Origin: Planctomycetaceae bacterium
GTDB lineage: Bacteria; Planctomycetota; Planctomycetia; Pirellulales; Pirellulaceae
Length of the DNA: 13,710 nt
Reading direction: 5' to 3'
Assembly: GCA_002702965.1 (NCBI GenBank)
Contig: PADE01000250.1
Coordinates: 6,224-19,933 of the forward strand
Shown: positions 7,155 through 13,710 of the stretch, one piece after another
How positions within the stretch are numbered: position 1 is the first letter of the stretch
Layout: each line of letters opens with the position of its first letter
Program-made: the position numbers and the translations under genes
The notes under the pieces: generated by a model
The model's input: the letters and a program-made list of their open reading frames with translations, nothing else
What the model was told of the DNA's origin: nothing
The model's database searches: none

Positions 7155-8471
7155 ATGAAATGTTCTGCGTCGATGCTTGTGATGCTCGTGGCAGCCGGTG
7201 TGACGTTTGAGGTGGCGGCTCAGCAGCGGCCCTACCTCACTACCCACTCCCCCCTCACCTTGCTCAGTTCTAACGACGGGGAGTATGCCCAGCTGCACCA
7301 GCTGACGCCCGATCACACCACCGACTGGGAACTGAAGACGAAGGACTCCTTCACCGTGATCCAGCTGGGACCCGATCACCCGCCCATCATCAAGACGGTT
7401 TACGGCACCGTCGTGGCCACCATGCTCGGCACGCCGACGATGGCTATGTCATCCGACGGCCGCTACGGACTGATCACCAATCATGGCTGGCGGTTCGAGA
7501 AAATGATCCCATTGGAGTATCCATCCGTGCCACTGACCAACGCCGAATTGACGCCGGATCTGTTGCAGCGGCAGCAGCTGACGGCCCAGTTGGCCAACGT
7601 GGTCTCGCTGATCGACCTCGCGGACCCGCATTACCGTGTGGTGCACCGCGTGCTGTTTGACGATTTTCCCATCCACGTGCTCGCGCATCCCGATGGCCAG
7701 CACTTTGTCGTCGGTACTGACAAGCACTTTTACGTCTACCAGATTGTCGATGGCCGGCTGGTCGAGGTCAGCAAGAATCCCCAGCCGCACGGCATACCCT
7801 GTTTCTGGATCCACCCCCGGGGGGATCACCTGATCGCCACGCAATGCCAACCGGTGACGGCACTCGAACCGGGCAAGTCCGCCCAAATCAACGAACCGGT
7901 TACGGTACAGTGGTATGCGATCGAGAAGAACCGCATCCGCCACCTGAGCCAGGTCAAGGTAAAGGCGGGACTCCCCACAGCGTTGTTGACGACCTCCATG
8001 ATTTTGCGCGTCAGTCCCGACGGGACCAAGGCACTCATCTGCCAGCGCTCCGCGACCAGCGGGCGGGACTTCTGTGATGTGTTGATTGCCGACCTGACCC
8101 TCGATCCGCCAGTGATCAATGACGTCGTCTCGCAGGTGGCCGACGGCGTGGAGAGCTTTGCCTTCCACCCCAACGGCAAGCTGGCGGTGGCCACCGGGCT
8201 GGGTATTGACCACAACTGCATCGCCGCGCTCGACATCGCCGCCCGCCCAGCGCGGCTGCTCTACACGCTCGATGCCAAGGGAATCGGTCAGGGGATCGAG
8301 TTCACCCCCGAGGGGGACAAGCTGTTCGTCGGCTCGGCCATCGCCGGCCGCATCGAGGTCTTCGACGTGCTGGGTGACTACCAGTTGCGGAAGAACCCGA
8401 AATTCCTCAACATCGGTTTCGGACACAACAGCCTCACCATCGGCCACCGCTATCGCCCGGCCGGCAAATAG
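7155..8471 (+). CDS. Secreted beta-propeller (YVTN/WD40-like) protein of unknown function
   Basis: The protein has 438 residues. Residues 1-22 are a signal peptide with a hydrophobic core (SMLVMLVAAGV) and a V-A-A cleavage site, so export is expected. The mature part shows repeated propeller-blade signatures of a small-residue strand followed by PDG or PEG turns: MAMSSDGRYGLITN, VLAHPDGQHFVVGTD, RVSPDGTKALIC, FAFHPNGKLAVATG, EFTPEGDKLFVGS followed by GRIEVFDV. These spaced units suggest about seven blades, as in YVTN/lactonase-like or cytochrome cd1 C-terminal-like folds. No CxxCH, metal site or catalytic motif was recognised, so a binding or scaffolding role is as likely as an enzyme. It stands alone: the nearest gene upstream ends more than 800 bp away and the next gene is convergent. 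A longer upstream start is open but unlikely. Confidence 0.88.
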   Translation: MKCSASMLVMLVAAGVTFEVAAQQRPYLTTHSPLTLLSSNDGEYAQLHQLTPDHTTDWELKTKDSFTVIQLGPDHPPIIKTVYGTVVATMLGTPTMAMSSDGRYGLITNHGWRFEKMIPLEYPSVPLTNAELTPDLLQRQQLTAQLANVVSLIDLADPHYRVVHRVLFDDFPIHVLAHPDGQHFVVGTDKHFYVYQIVDGRLVEVSKNPQPHGIPCFWIHPRGDHLIATQCQPVTALEPGKSAQINEPVTVQWYAIEKNRIRHLSQVKVKAGLPTALLTTSMILRVSPDGTKALICQRSATSGRDFCDVLIADLTLDPPVINDVVSQVADGVESFAFHPNGKLAVATGLGIDHNCIAALDIAARPARLLYTLDAKGIGQGIEFTPEGDKLFVGSAIAGRIEVFDVLGDYQLRKNPKFLNIGFGHNSLTIGHRYRPAGK

Positions 8472-8514
8472 CCAGGAGACCAGAAAGTCTCGGCATGACG
8501 CGCTCAAGACGGCT

Positions 8515-8556
8515 GATAACAGGCCGTTGAAAAACGATAACAGGCCGTTGAAAGAC
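8515..8556 (+). repeat. Two tandem copies of a 21-bp repeat
   Basis: Units at 8515-8535 and 8536-8556 share GATAACAGGCCGTTGAAA and differ at one base of 21. They lie 43 bp after the stop of the beta-propeller gene. No hairpin with a T-tract is formed, so this is probably a slippage product or element-end remnant. Confidence 0.7.
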
Positions 8557-8890
8557 AAGGTGCGTCGAGCCCTCGAGTTGAGGTGTGTCTCCGAACGGGC
8601 AAAAAAGAAAACCCGGGGGTCACGAAAAGTGGCCCAGAGGCCCGAGTGGCGGGGACAGGCTGCGACGGGGCTCTTGTATTCCTGGGAAAAACGTACTTGT
8701 TGATCCGAACTGGGGACGCCGGGGGGATTTTTTCACCAGTGGGTCGCCCCAAAGAGCGCGACCAGCGGGCGGGTCAAACGGACTGATTGAGCGCAGCGGG
8801 TGCCGGCTGCGCCGGGTGAGCGCTGAAATGCAAGATCACAAAGTAGTCTCCCCCCTCGGCACCACGCCCGGTGCGGGAGTCAGGTCGCGA
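8557..8890. other. Spacer with repeat copy B and no gene
   Basis: Apart from the GTGGCGGGGACAGG copy at 8646-8663, no coding or RNA gene can be supported. Several short frames are open but show no family pattern. After copy B, TGGGAAA and later CTGGGGACGCC (around 8711-8721) partly echo the sequence after copy A, so the repeated element may extend beyond its 18-base core. Confidence 0.45.
8646..8663 (+). repeat. GTGGCGGGGACAGG dispersed repeat, copy B
   Basis: It is identical over 18 bases to copy A at 6771-6788 and in the same orientation. It lies 175 bp after the beta-propeller gene and 283 bp before the small recombinase-tail-like ORF. Confidence 0.6.
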
Positions 8891-8924
8891 CCACACGCCA
8901 CGCTCTATATGGGTGGCGTCTGGA
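8891..8924 (+). repeat. Dispersed leader repeat, copy 2
   Basis: It holds CCACACGCC, CTCTATAT and GGTGGCGTCTGGA as at 1791-1832. The sequence GAAGGAG (8935-8941) and a GTG codon (8946) follow directly, so this copy looks like the promoter/leader of the small ORF at 8946-9107. The shared block may be a conserved 5' leader moved with a family of mobile genes. Confidence 0.5.
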
Positions 8925-8945
8925 ACCGCATCCCGAAGGAGCCAC

Positions 8946-9107
8946 GTGGGCACGGCACGCTGTCGGCCCTCACTGCCACCCAATCCACGAGAGTTGGCCG
9001 AGTTGATCGCTGCCGGGCCACAGTTGGCAGAGGAGGTCCGCCGTAGGCGGGCCATGTGCCACACTTTGCCAACGCCGCCCGGTGTTCGCTATCGCACCTA
9101 TTGTTGA
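8946..9107 (+). pseudogene. Small ORF resembling a recombinase/transposon-associated C-terminal tail
   Basis: GTG at 8946 follows GAAGGAG (8935-8941) by 4 bases and opens a 53-residue frame. Residues 12-28 read NPRELAELIAAGPQLAE, then EVRRRRAM. This parallels the E-L-x-x-V-I-x-A-W-P-x-L-P pattern at 6834-6977, with Gly (GGG) in place of the usual Trp (TGG). The remainder is arginine-rich and then unlike any known family, which suggests decay. It ends inside the 3' end of the convergent kinase gene, overlapping by 10 bases. It may be a degraded fragment or a genuine small protein; I favour a fragment. Confidence 0.4.
9035..9053 (-). terminator. Weak hairpin downstream of the kinase gene
   Basis: GGTCCGCC (9035-9042) and GGCGGGCC (9046-9053) pair over 8 bp with one G-U pair and a 3-base loop, 45 bases beyond the kinase stop on the minus strand. 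There is no T-tract, so intrinsic termination is uncertain. Confidence 0.3.
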
Positions 9108-12100
9108 GCGTTCCAAAAGCGTTCGGACCAGTCGAGCGTCAGCTGGCGAACCGGACTGCTGATGGTTTTGTCGCTGCGGATTTCCGCCTGCAGATCCTCC
9201 AGAGAGTTGATGCGATCCCGTTTTGACATGAGCAGTCCCCGGGCTTGCGATTGCGCCCGTAGTTGCGGTGTCGGCGGGCGGGCATCCCATACCTGCACGG
9301 TGTTGTCGGTACTCGCCGAGGCAAGCCGCGTCCCGTCCGGGCTGAAACACACGCACCAGATATCGTCGGCCTTTACTTTCAAGGAGAGTGTCTCCTGCCC
9401 CGTGGCGGTGTCCCACACCTTCACCGAACCATCCCTGCTCGCTGAGGCAAGTCGAGTCCCGTCCGGGTTGAAGCACACACTGTGGACATAGTTGGTGTGT
9501 CCGTTGAGCGTAAGCTTCTCCTGTCCTGTGGCTGCGTTCCAAACCTTCACTGTCTCATCACCACTCGCCGAAGCCAGCCACTGCCCGTCCAGACTGAAAC
9601 ACACGCTCGAGAGCAGGTAATTGTGTCCGTAGAGAGTAAGCGACCGTTGCCCCGTGGCTACGTGCCAGACGATCACTGACTGATCAGCACTCGCGGAGGC
9701 CAGTTGCTGTCCGTCGGGGCTGAAACTCACACCGACGACCCCGTCGGCGTGTCCTTTCAGCGTGCGCGTCTCTTGACCTGTTACCGCATCCCAGACCTTC
9801 ACTGTCTTGTCACTACTCGCGGAGGCCAGCCGCTGCCCGTCGGGGCTGAAACTCACACTCAAAACTGGACCGGTGTGTCCATTGAGCGTGAGCGTCTCCT
9901 GCCCCGTGACGGCATCCCAAACTTTCACGGTGTTGTCAAAACTCGCCGAGGCAATCCGCGTCCCCTCCGGGCTGTACGCCACGCCACGGATAGTCTGGGT
10001 GTGTCCTTTTAGCGTGAGCGTCTCCTGACCCGTTGTCGTGTCCCATACCTTGACTGTCTTGTCGTCACTCGCAGAAGCCAACCGCTTCCCGTCTGGGCTG
10101 AAGCACACGTTGACGACCTGCTCGGTGTGACCTTTGAGTGCGAGCGGATTCTGACCAGTGGCCGTGTCCCACAATTTGATCGTTGTGTCATGGCTGCCGC
10201 TGGCGAGACGGGTTCCATCCGGGCTGAAATGGACGCTGTAAACATCGTCGATGTGTCCTTTCAGCGTGAACGTCTCCTGCCCCGTGACGGCGTCCCATAC
10301 CTTCACCGTTGTGTCGTCACTCGCGGAAGCCAGCCGCTGCCCGTCGGGGCTGAAACACACGCACCAGACCGGGCCGGTGTGTCCAGCAAGCGTGCGTGTC
10401 TCCTGGCCGGTTAATGCGTCCCAAACCTTAACCGTCTTGTCACCACTCGCGGAGGCCAGCCGCTGCCCGTCGGGGCTGAAACACACGCACCAGACCGGGC
10501 CGGTGTGTCCGTTGAGCGTGTACTGCTCCTGCCCCGTTACGGCGTCCCAAACCTTTATTGTGTTATCGTTGCTCGCGGAGGCCAGCCGTGTTCCGTCCGG
10601 GCTGAAGCACACACTCACAACTTGTTGGGTGTGTCCTGTTAGCGTGCGCACCTCCTGGCCCGTAGCCGCGTTCCACACCTTCACGGTGTTGTCGCTGCTC
10701 GCGGAAGCCACCCACTGCCCGTCCGGGCTGAAACTCACACCGAAGACGTTGTCGGTGTGTCCTTTTAGCGTGAGCGTCTCCTGACCGCTGACGGCGTCCC
10801 AGACTTTCACCGTGTTGTCAAAACTCGCGGAGGCCAGCCGCTGTCCGTCGGGGCTGAAACACACGCTCCAGACCGGGCCGGTGTGTCCTTTTAGCGTGAG
10901 CGTCTCCTGACCGCTGACGGCGTCCCAGACTTTCACCGTGTTGTCAAAACTCGCGGAGGCCAGCCGCGTTCCCTCCGGGCTATACGCCACGCCACGGATA
11001 TCCCGGGTGTGACCATTTAGCGTGAGCAGGTCGCTGTTTAGCAGCCGATCCCAGTAATGCCATTCGAAGCCGCTGTGGGTGCCTCCGCGATGTTGATCCA
11101 GCAGGCCTCTGAGGCGGCCAATGCTCGCATCTTCCCAGTCGAGTGTCGCCAGCAGCATGTCTGAGGTGTAGGCATTTCTCCGGGCGTTGTCCGCTTCCCT
11201 TTTCGCATCAGCCTCCGCGACGGCTGCCTTGTCACGCTCAATCACAGCGATGTGTCGCTGCTTATCGGCCTCGATCCTTTCTTGATTAATCCAGAAGGCG
11301 GCTCCGAAAACGATTGCAAAGATCAGCACGGCGGCGACCACCAGTCCCTGTTTCAGGCGACGCAGGCGCCCCAGACGGGCATTGCGCTCGTCGCGGGCAG
11401 CGGTCAGCCGCTGGATGACATCCTGCTGGCGGGGAATCGACTCATTGAGCAGCGACAGGCCCAGTTCAAAATCTTCCTTGCGCTCAGCGCACAAGGCATA
11501 CGCCTGTCGGGCTCGCTGAACACCCTGCGCCGCTGTTTGATTGCCTTCCCACAGCGTTACCGCCTGACTGAAACCGAACACTGCCTCGGAGTACTGTGCG
11601 TAGTCACCATTCTGGTCAGCGGCTTGCAGAGCTTCGTTGGCATGGGTGGCCAACGTCAGACTCTCCTGATGCGCATCAAAATCGCGCACCGCCTGCTGGA
11701 ACTCTCGAACCGTCTGGTCACGATCCCGCGGGTCCGTGGCCATGGCCTTCAACGCCACACCGAGAAGTTCACCCGTTGGATCCTGTGCCTGAATTCGTTC
11801 CTCGTCCGGATCGACAATCTCATTCTTCGCGGCCGATGCGAGACAGATTAGCGCCGATTCACCAAAATGTGGCGGCTGGCCCGTCAGAAAACGGAACAGG
11901 ATTGCGCCCAGCAGGTACACATCACTCCGGGGACCCACACGATACGGGGGGTTAATCATTTCCGGAGCCATGTAATTAGGCGTGCCACCCGGGGAGGCTG
12001 TCACGTCTTCACCGGGGACCGCCAGGACCGCCATCCCCCAGTCCAGCACCAGCACCTCACCAAAACCACCTGTCATGATGTTCTGGGGCTTCAGGTCCCG

Positions 12101-12892
12101 ATGAATGACCCCTTCGGCATGCGCAAATGCGATCGCGTCACAGACATCGATGAGGATTCCCAGATTCTCCCTTAGCGACAGATCATCGATCGTGTCGTCC
12201 CACGTGCGCCCTTTCACATTCTTCATCGTATAGAACAGATCACCATCGGGAGATTCCCCAACCTCGTAAATCGGAACGATGTTCGGATGCTCCAGCTTTC
12301 CTGTCAGTACCGCCTCCGTCAGGAACTCGTCCCGCGTCGACTGCTTGCGGCTGGACCGATGATGAATCTGCTTCAGCGCCACTTCACGTCCGAGCGCCAC
12401 CTGACGAGCCAGATGCACCGTCCCCATTCCGCCTTCACCCAGCTTGTTCAGCGTCACGTAGTCCAGGCTGCTGTCAGGAAATTCGACATCTACCAATGTC
12501 GCACTTGCGGAGTTGCCGCTCGTCTTGCCAGTCGGCTGAATGCTCCGAGGACGAACGGACGATGCCTGCGAGAAGGCCTGAAGTTGCCGCGTTGCATCCA
12601 ATGCCGATTTCAGACTGGTCTGGGGAAGCGCCTGGTTCAGGTCCTGCTGCTCTGGCACCAGAGTCTGAGCAAACTCCCCCAGGATGCCCTCCAGATTCTG
12701 CTCCAGGGTCAGCTCCGGATCGGCATCCGCGGCCGAGACCAATTGAGCAGCCTGAACTGCGTGCGGTCCCGCAATGGTGGCTTCCGTATCGAGTTCCCCC
12801 GCTGGGGATGACTGCTCTCCCGGTGACTCGGCCGAAGAATCGTTCCCGTCGGGCGAAGGTACGGTCGATTCAGACTCTGGATAACTGGTCAT
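9098..12892 (-). CDS. Transmembrane serine/threonine protein kinase (PknB-like) with 14 WD40 repeats
   Basis: The protein has 1264 residues. Residues 1-135 are acidic and low-complexity. The kinase domain spans about 144-405: glycine loop LGEGGMGTVH (151-160), VALK Lys174, helix-C Glu193, HRDLKPQN (264-271, Asp266), DWG in place of DFG (Asp284) and APE (309-311). All catalytic residues are present; DWG is a common planctomycete variant. Residues 410-510 are helical and TPR-like. One membrane segment (GLVVAAVLIFAIVFGAAFW, 516-534) is followed by a charged coiled-coil (536-575) and the conserved linker ending GFEWHYWDRLL. Residues 623-1210 hold fourteen 42-residue WD units, enough for two seven-bladed propellers, and a 54-residue tail follows. 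Inferred topology: kinase in the cytoplasm, propellers outside or in the periplasm as a sensor or scaffold. ATG at 12892 has no clear ribosome binding site but precedes the whole conserved structure. It is transcribed alone, convergent to the upstream genes. Confidence 0.95.
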   Translation of the reverse strand: MTSYPESESTVPSPDGNDSSAESPGEQSSPAGELDTEATIAGPHAVQAAQLVSAADADPELTLEQNLEGILGEFAQTLVPEQQDLNQALPQTSLKSALDATRQLQAFSQASSVRPRSIQPTGKTSGNSASATLVDVEFPDSSLDYVTLNKLGEGGMGTVHLARQVALGREVALKQIHHRSSRKQSTRDEFLTEAVLTGKLEHPNIVPIYEVGESPDGDLFYTMKNVKGRTWDDTIDDLSLRENLGILIDVCDAIAFAHAEGVIHRDLKPQNIMTGGFGEVLVLDWGMAVLAVPGEDVTASPGGTPNYMAPEMINPPYRVGPRSDVYLLGAILFRFLTGQPPHFGESALICLASAAKNEIVDPDEERIQAQDPTGELLGVALKAMATDPRDRDQTVREFQQAVRDFDAHQESLTLATHANEALQAADQNGDYAQYSEAVFGFSQAVTLWEGNQTAAQGVQRARQAYALCAERKEDFELGLSLLNESIPRQQDVIQRLTAARDERNARLGRLRRLKQGLVVAAVLIFAIVFGAAFWINQERIEADKQRHIAVIERDKAAVAEADAKREADNARRNAYTSDMLLATLDWEDASIGRLRGLLDQHRGGTHSGFEWHYWDRLLNSDLLTLNGHTRDIRGVAYSPEGTRLASASFDNTVKVWDAVSGQETLTLKGHTGPVWSVCFSPDGQRLASASFDNTVKVWDAVSGQETLTLKGHTDNVFGVSFSPDGQWVASASSDNTVKVWNAATGQEVRTLTGHTQQVVSVCFSPDGTRLASASNDNTIKVWDAVTGQEQYTLNGHTGPVWCVCFSPDGQRLASASGDKTVKVWDALTGQETRTLAGHTGPVWCVCFSPDGQRLASASDDTTVKVWDAVTGQETFTLKGHIDDVYSVHFSPDGTRLASGSHDTTIKLWDTATGQNPLALKGHTEQVVNVCFSPDGKRLASASDDKTVKVWDTTTGQETLTLKGHTQTIRGVAYSPEGTRIASASFDNTVKVWDAVTGQETLTLNGHTGPVLSVSFSPDGQRLASASSDKTVKVWDAVTGQETRTLKGHADGVVGVSFSPDGQQLASASADQSVIVWHVATGQRSLTLYGHNYLLSSVCFSLDGQWLASASGDETVKVWNAATGQEKLTLNGHTNYVHSVCFNPDGTRLASASRDGSVKVWDTATGQETLSLKVKADDIWCVCFSPDGTRLASASTDNTVQVWDARPPTPQLRAQSQARGLLMSKRDRINSLEDLQAEIRSDKTISSPVRQLTLDWSERFWNAQQ
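9263..11026 (-). repeat. Fourteen 126-bp tandem units encoding WD40 blades
   Basis: The fourteen in-frame units are all exactly 126 bp, with no insertion between them. The unit consensus is LTLKGHTGPVWSVCFSPDG followed by QRLASASDDTVKVWDA and TGQET. Unit 14 (lowest coordinates) is most diverged and lacks the GH. Units 1 and 9 share IRGVAYSPEGTR, which no other unit has. The uniform length and high nucleotide identity point to recent expansion by unequal recombination. Confidence 0.9.
10753..10967 (-). repeat. 89-bp perfect direct duplication inside the WD40 array
   Basis: Positions 10753-10841 and 10879-10967 are identical, 126 bp apart, spanning the end of one blade and the start of the next (units 1-3). 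Perfect identity including wobble positions indicates very recent duplication or gene conversion. Confidence 0.85.
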
Positions 12893-13158
12893 GAAGCTGA
12901 ACTTAAACGTTGTGGAACACGCCGAGATCGCACTTCCATATTATTACCAGCGCGGGAAAGAGAATTTACGCGATCGCAGGCATTGACTTGATCGATGAGC
13001 AATCCAAAACTTCTCGAGCGCGATTGACGATGCGTCTCTTTAATCGAGTCCATCAGCGAGAAATAAAGTCGATGCAGGTAAGCAGCGAAAACGTTGCCAA
13101 TGCTCACGGGCCCTGCAAAGCGTGAAGGCTACCATCTAAAGGGGACGGTCTCCAGCGG
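12893..13158. other. Upstream region of the kinase gene
   Basis: This 266-bp region precedes the kinase ATG on the minus strand and presumably holds its promoter. No convincing -35/-10 pair, operator or riboswitch could be picked out. The leftward end abuts a recombinase fragment on the plus strand. Confidence 0.35.
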
Positions 13159-13401
13159 CTGTTCCAGAACCTTTGCACCAGCCGGGAAACCGACCGGGCC
13201 GGCGCCTTCCCGCTGCACGTGGTCACCGAGTGACTGGGCAACACGCTCCAGATCGCGAGCAAGCATTATCTGCAAGTTACCGACGAGGACTTTGCGCGGG
13301 CATGCGTAAGGGGTCCCTCCACAGGCGCTGTAAAAAGCGCTGCAAATTCCGGCGCACGCACTGAATTGCACACAGTTGCCAGAAACGACAAAAGCCCCTG
13401 A
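13159..13401 (+). pseudogene. Tyrosine recombinase (phage integrase family) C-terminal fragment, interrupted by a stop
   Basis: Translation gives LFQNLCTSRETDRAGAFPLH, then VVTE, a TGA stop at 13231-13233, then LGNTLQIASKHYLQVTDEDF and ARA, then a KSAANSGARTELHTVARN tail ending at TGA 13399-13401. The SRET stretch, PLHVVT-x-(W)-LGNT and HYLQVTDE are the hallmark C-terminal motifs of planctomycete tyrosine recombinases; Tyr in KHYLQV is the expected nucleophile. The internal TGA falls where Trp (TGG) is normal, so one base change explains it. The N-terminal DNA-binding half and the first catalytic Arg are not present upstream (the frame loses similarity before about 13141), so the gene is truncated as well as interrupted. 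An integration event close to this point is implied; no att site was found. Confidence 0.8.
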
Positions 13402-13459
13402 CGGGCAGAGGCTTCAGCGAAACCGTGCGACGACTGGCATCATCGTGCCAGCGGCCTGT

Positions 13460-13477
13460 GTGGCGGGGACAGGATGC
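13460..13477 (+). repeat. GTGGCGGGGACAGG dispersed repeat, copy C
   Basis: GTGGCGGGGACAGGATGC differs from copies A and B at one of 18 bases and has the same orientation. It lies 58 bp after the end of the recombinase fragment. Confidence 0.6.
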
Positions 13478-13543
13478 GAAACTGAGGCGTTGTGCGGAAG
13501 GCCGCCAATCAACAGAACGATTCACGTTTGAAAGGCACGCCGC

Positions 13544-13577
13544 AAAAAAACCGCAGCGGGAGTGATCCACGCTGCGG
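13544..13577 (-). terminator. Rho-independent terminator of the SnoaL-like gene
   Basis: Read on the minus strand, CCGCAGCG (13577-13570), an 11-base loop and CGCTGCGG (13558-13551) form a perfect 8-bp GC-rich stem followed at once by seven T residues (13550-13544). It lies 23 bases past the stop codon at 13601-13603 and is the clearest intrinsic terminator in the window. Confidence 0.9.
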
Positions 13578-13600
13578 TCGTCCTGATTTTCCGTGAAAGA

Positions 13601-13710
13601 CTATTTTTTTGCCGGGACACCCCACGACCGGTCGTGAACAATCAGCCATTTTCCTTTCTTCTTCATCCAGGTGCAGGAGTACCTGCCACGGGTCGGGCGG
13701 GTGGGGTCGC
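13601..13710 (-). CDS. SnoaL-like / DUF4440-type protein, C-terminal 36 codons (5' part outside the window)
   Basis: On the minus strand the frame open to the window edge reads TRGRYSCTWMKKKGKWLIVH followed by DRSWGVPAKK and TAG. The pattern G-R-Y-x-x-T-W-x-K-K-x-G-K-W-L-I-V-H-D-x-S is the typical last beta-hairpin of SnoaL-like/DUF4440 (SgcJ/EcaC-type) proteins, small alpha+beta barrel domains that are often secreted in planctomycetes. The following perfect terminator confirms a real gene end. The active-site pocket and any signal peptide lie outside the window, so substrate and reaction cannot be named. Confidence 0.75.
   Translation of the reverse strand, partial: DPTRPTRGRYSCTWMKKKGKWLIVHDRSWGVPAKK

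Noticed and set aside
7449..8558. 369-codon open frame on the minus strand opposite the beta-propeller gene
   Set aside because: The opposite frame has a signal peptide, a ribosome binding site and blade motifs, while this one has none; it is a codon-bias shadow.
8585..9046. 153-codon plus-strand frame covering repeat copy B and leader copy 2
   Set aside because: It runs through two dispersed repeats, shows no family pattern, and competes with the better-supported GTG start at 8946 in another frame.
10251..10784. Periodic plus-strand frame opposite the WD40 array
   Set aside because: It is the antisense reading of the tandem units; the periodic serine/proline pattern merely mirrors the blades.
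9263..11026. Regularly spaced repeats that could suggest a CRISPR array
   Set aside because: The period is 126 bp, in frame and coding for WD40 blades, with no short direct repeats separated by unique spacers.
12036..12044. DWG instead of DFG suggesting an inactive kinase
   Set aside because: The aspartate is kept, all other catalytic residues are present, and DWG is a frequent variant in planctomycete kinases.

Overview
The window looks like chromosomal DNA of a planctomycete, probably a Pirellula/Rhodopirellula-type relative. This is inferred from protein architecture, not from a marker gene. The supporting features are a secreted sulfatase, a Pirellula/Verrucomicrobium-type membrane-bound dehydrogenase with a C-terminal cytochrome c, a Hanks-type kinase with a transmembrane segment and a WD40 receptor half, planctomycete leucine-rich repeats and jelly-roll modules, and GC-rich DNA with loosely packed genes and weak ribosome binding sites.

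Layout: (1) 1-1395 (+) is the 3' part of a large secreted protein, with a jelly-roll module beside a glycoside-hydrolase-like C-terminal region. (2) 1396-1949 holds an orphan leucine-rich-repeat remnant, a GC hairpin and one copy of a short dispersed leader repeat. (3) 1950-6311 (+) is the main gene. It encodes a 1453-residue exported protein joining a complete sulfatase domain to a dehydrogenase-type beta-propeller, a HEAT-like helical region and a CxxCH heme domain. (4) 6312-7154 is gene-free apart from a 17-bp perfect hairpin, a GTGGCGGGGACAGG repeat and the decayed tail of a recombinase-like gene. (5) 7155-8471 (+) encodes a secreted beta-propeller protein. (6) 8472-9097 holds a 21-bp tandem repeat, a second GTGGCGGGGACAGG copy, the second leader-repeat copy and a small ORF related to the recombinase tails. 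(7) 9098-12892 (-) encodes a serine/threonine kinase with fourteen WD40 units. (8) 12893-13710 holds a stop-interrupted tyrosine recombinase fragment, a third GTGGCGGGGACAGG copy, a clear rho-independent terminator and the 3' end of a SnoaL/DUF4440-like gene on the minus strand.

The intact genes point to extracytoplasmic handling of sulfated or complex carbohydrates (regions 1, 3 and 5) next to a transmembrane signalling kinase. Nothing in the sequence ties them into one operon: gaps are 500-850 bp and strands differ. The gaps look like a graveyard of tyrosine recombinase genes with associated short repeats. The most unusual item is the sulfatase-dehydrogenase-cytochrome fusion, whose sulfatase half keeps the formylglycine cysteine but seems to lack two usual catalytic residues.
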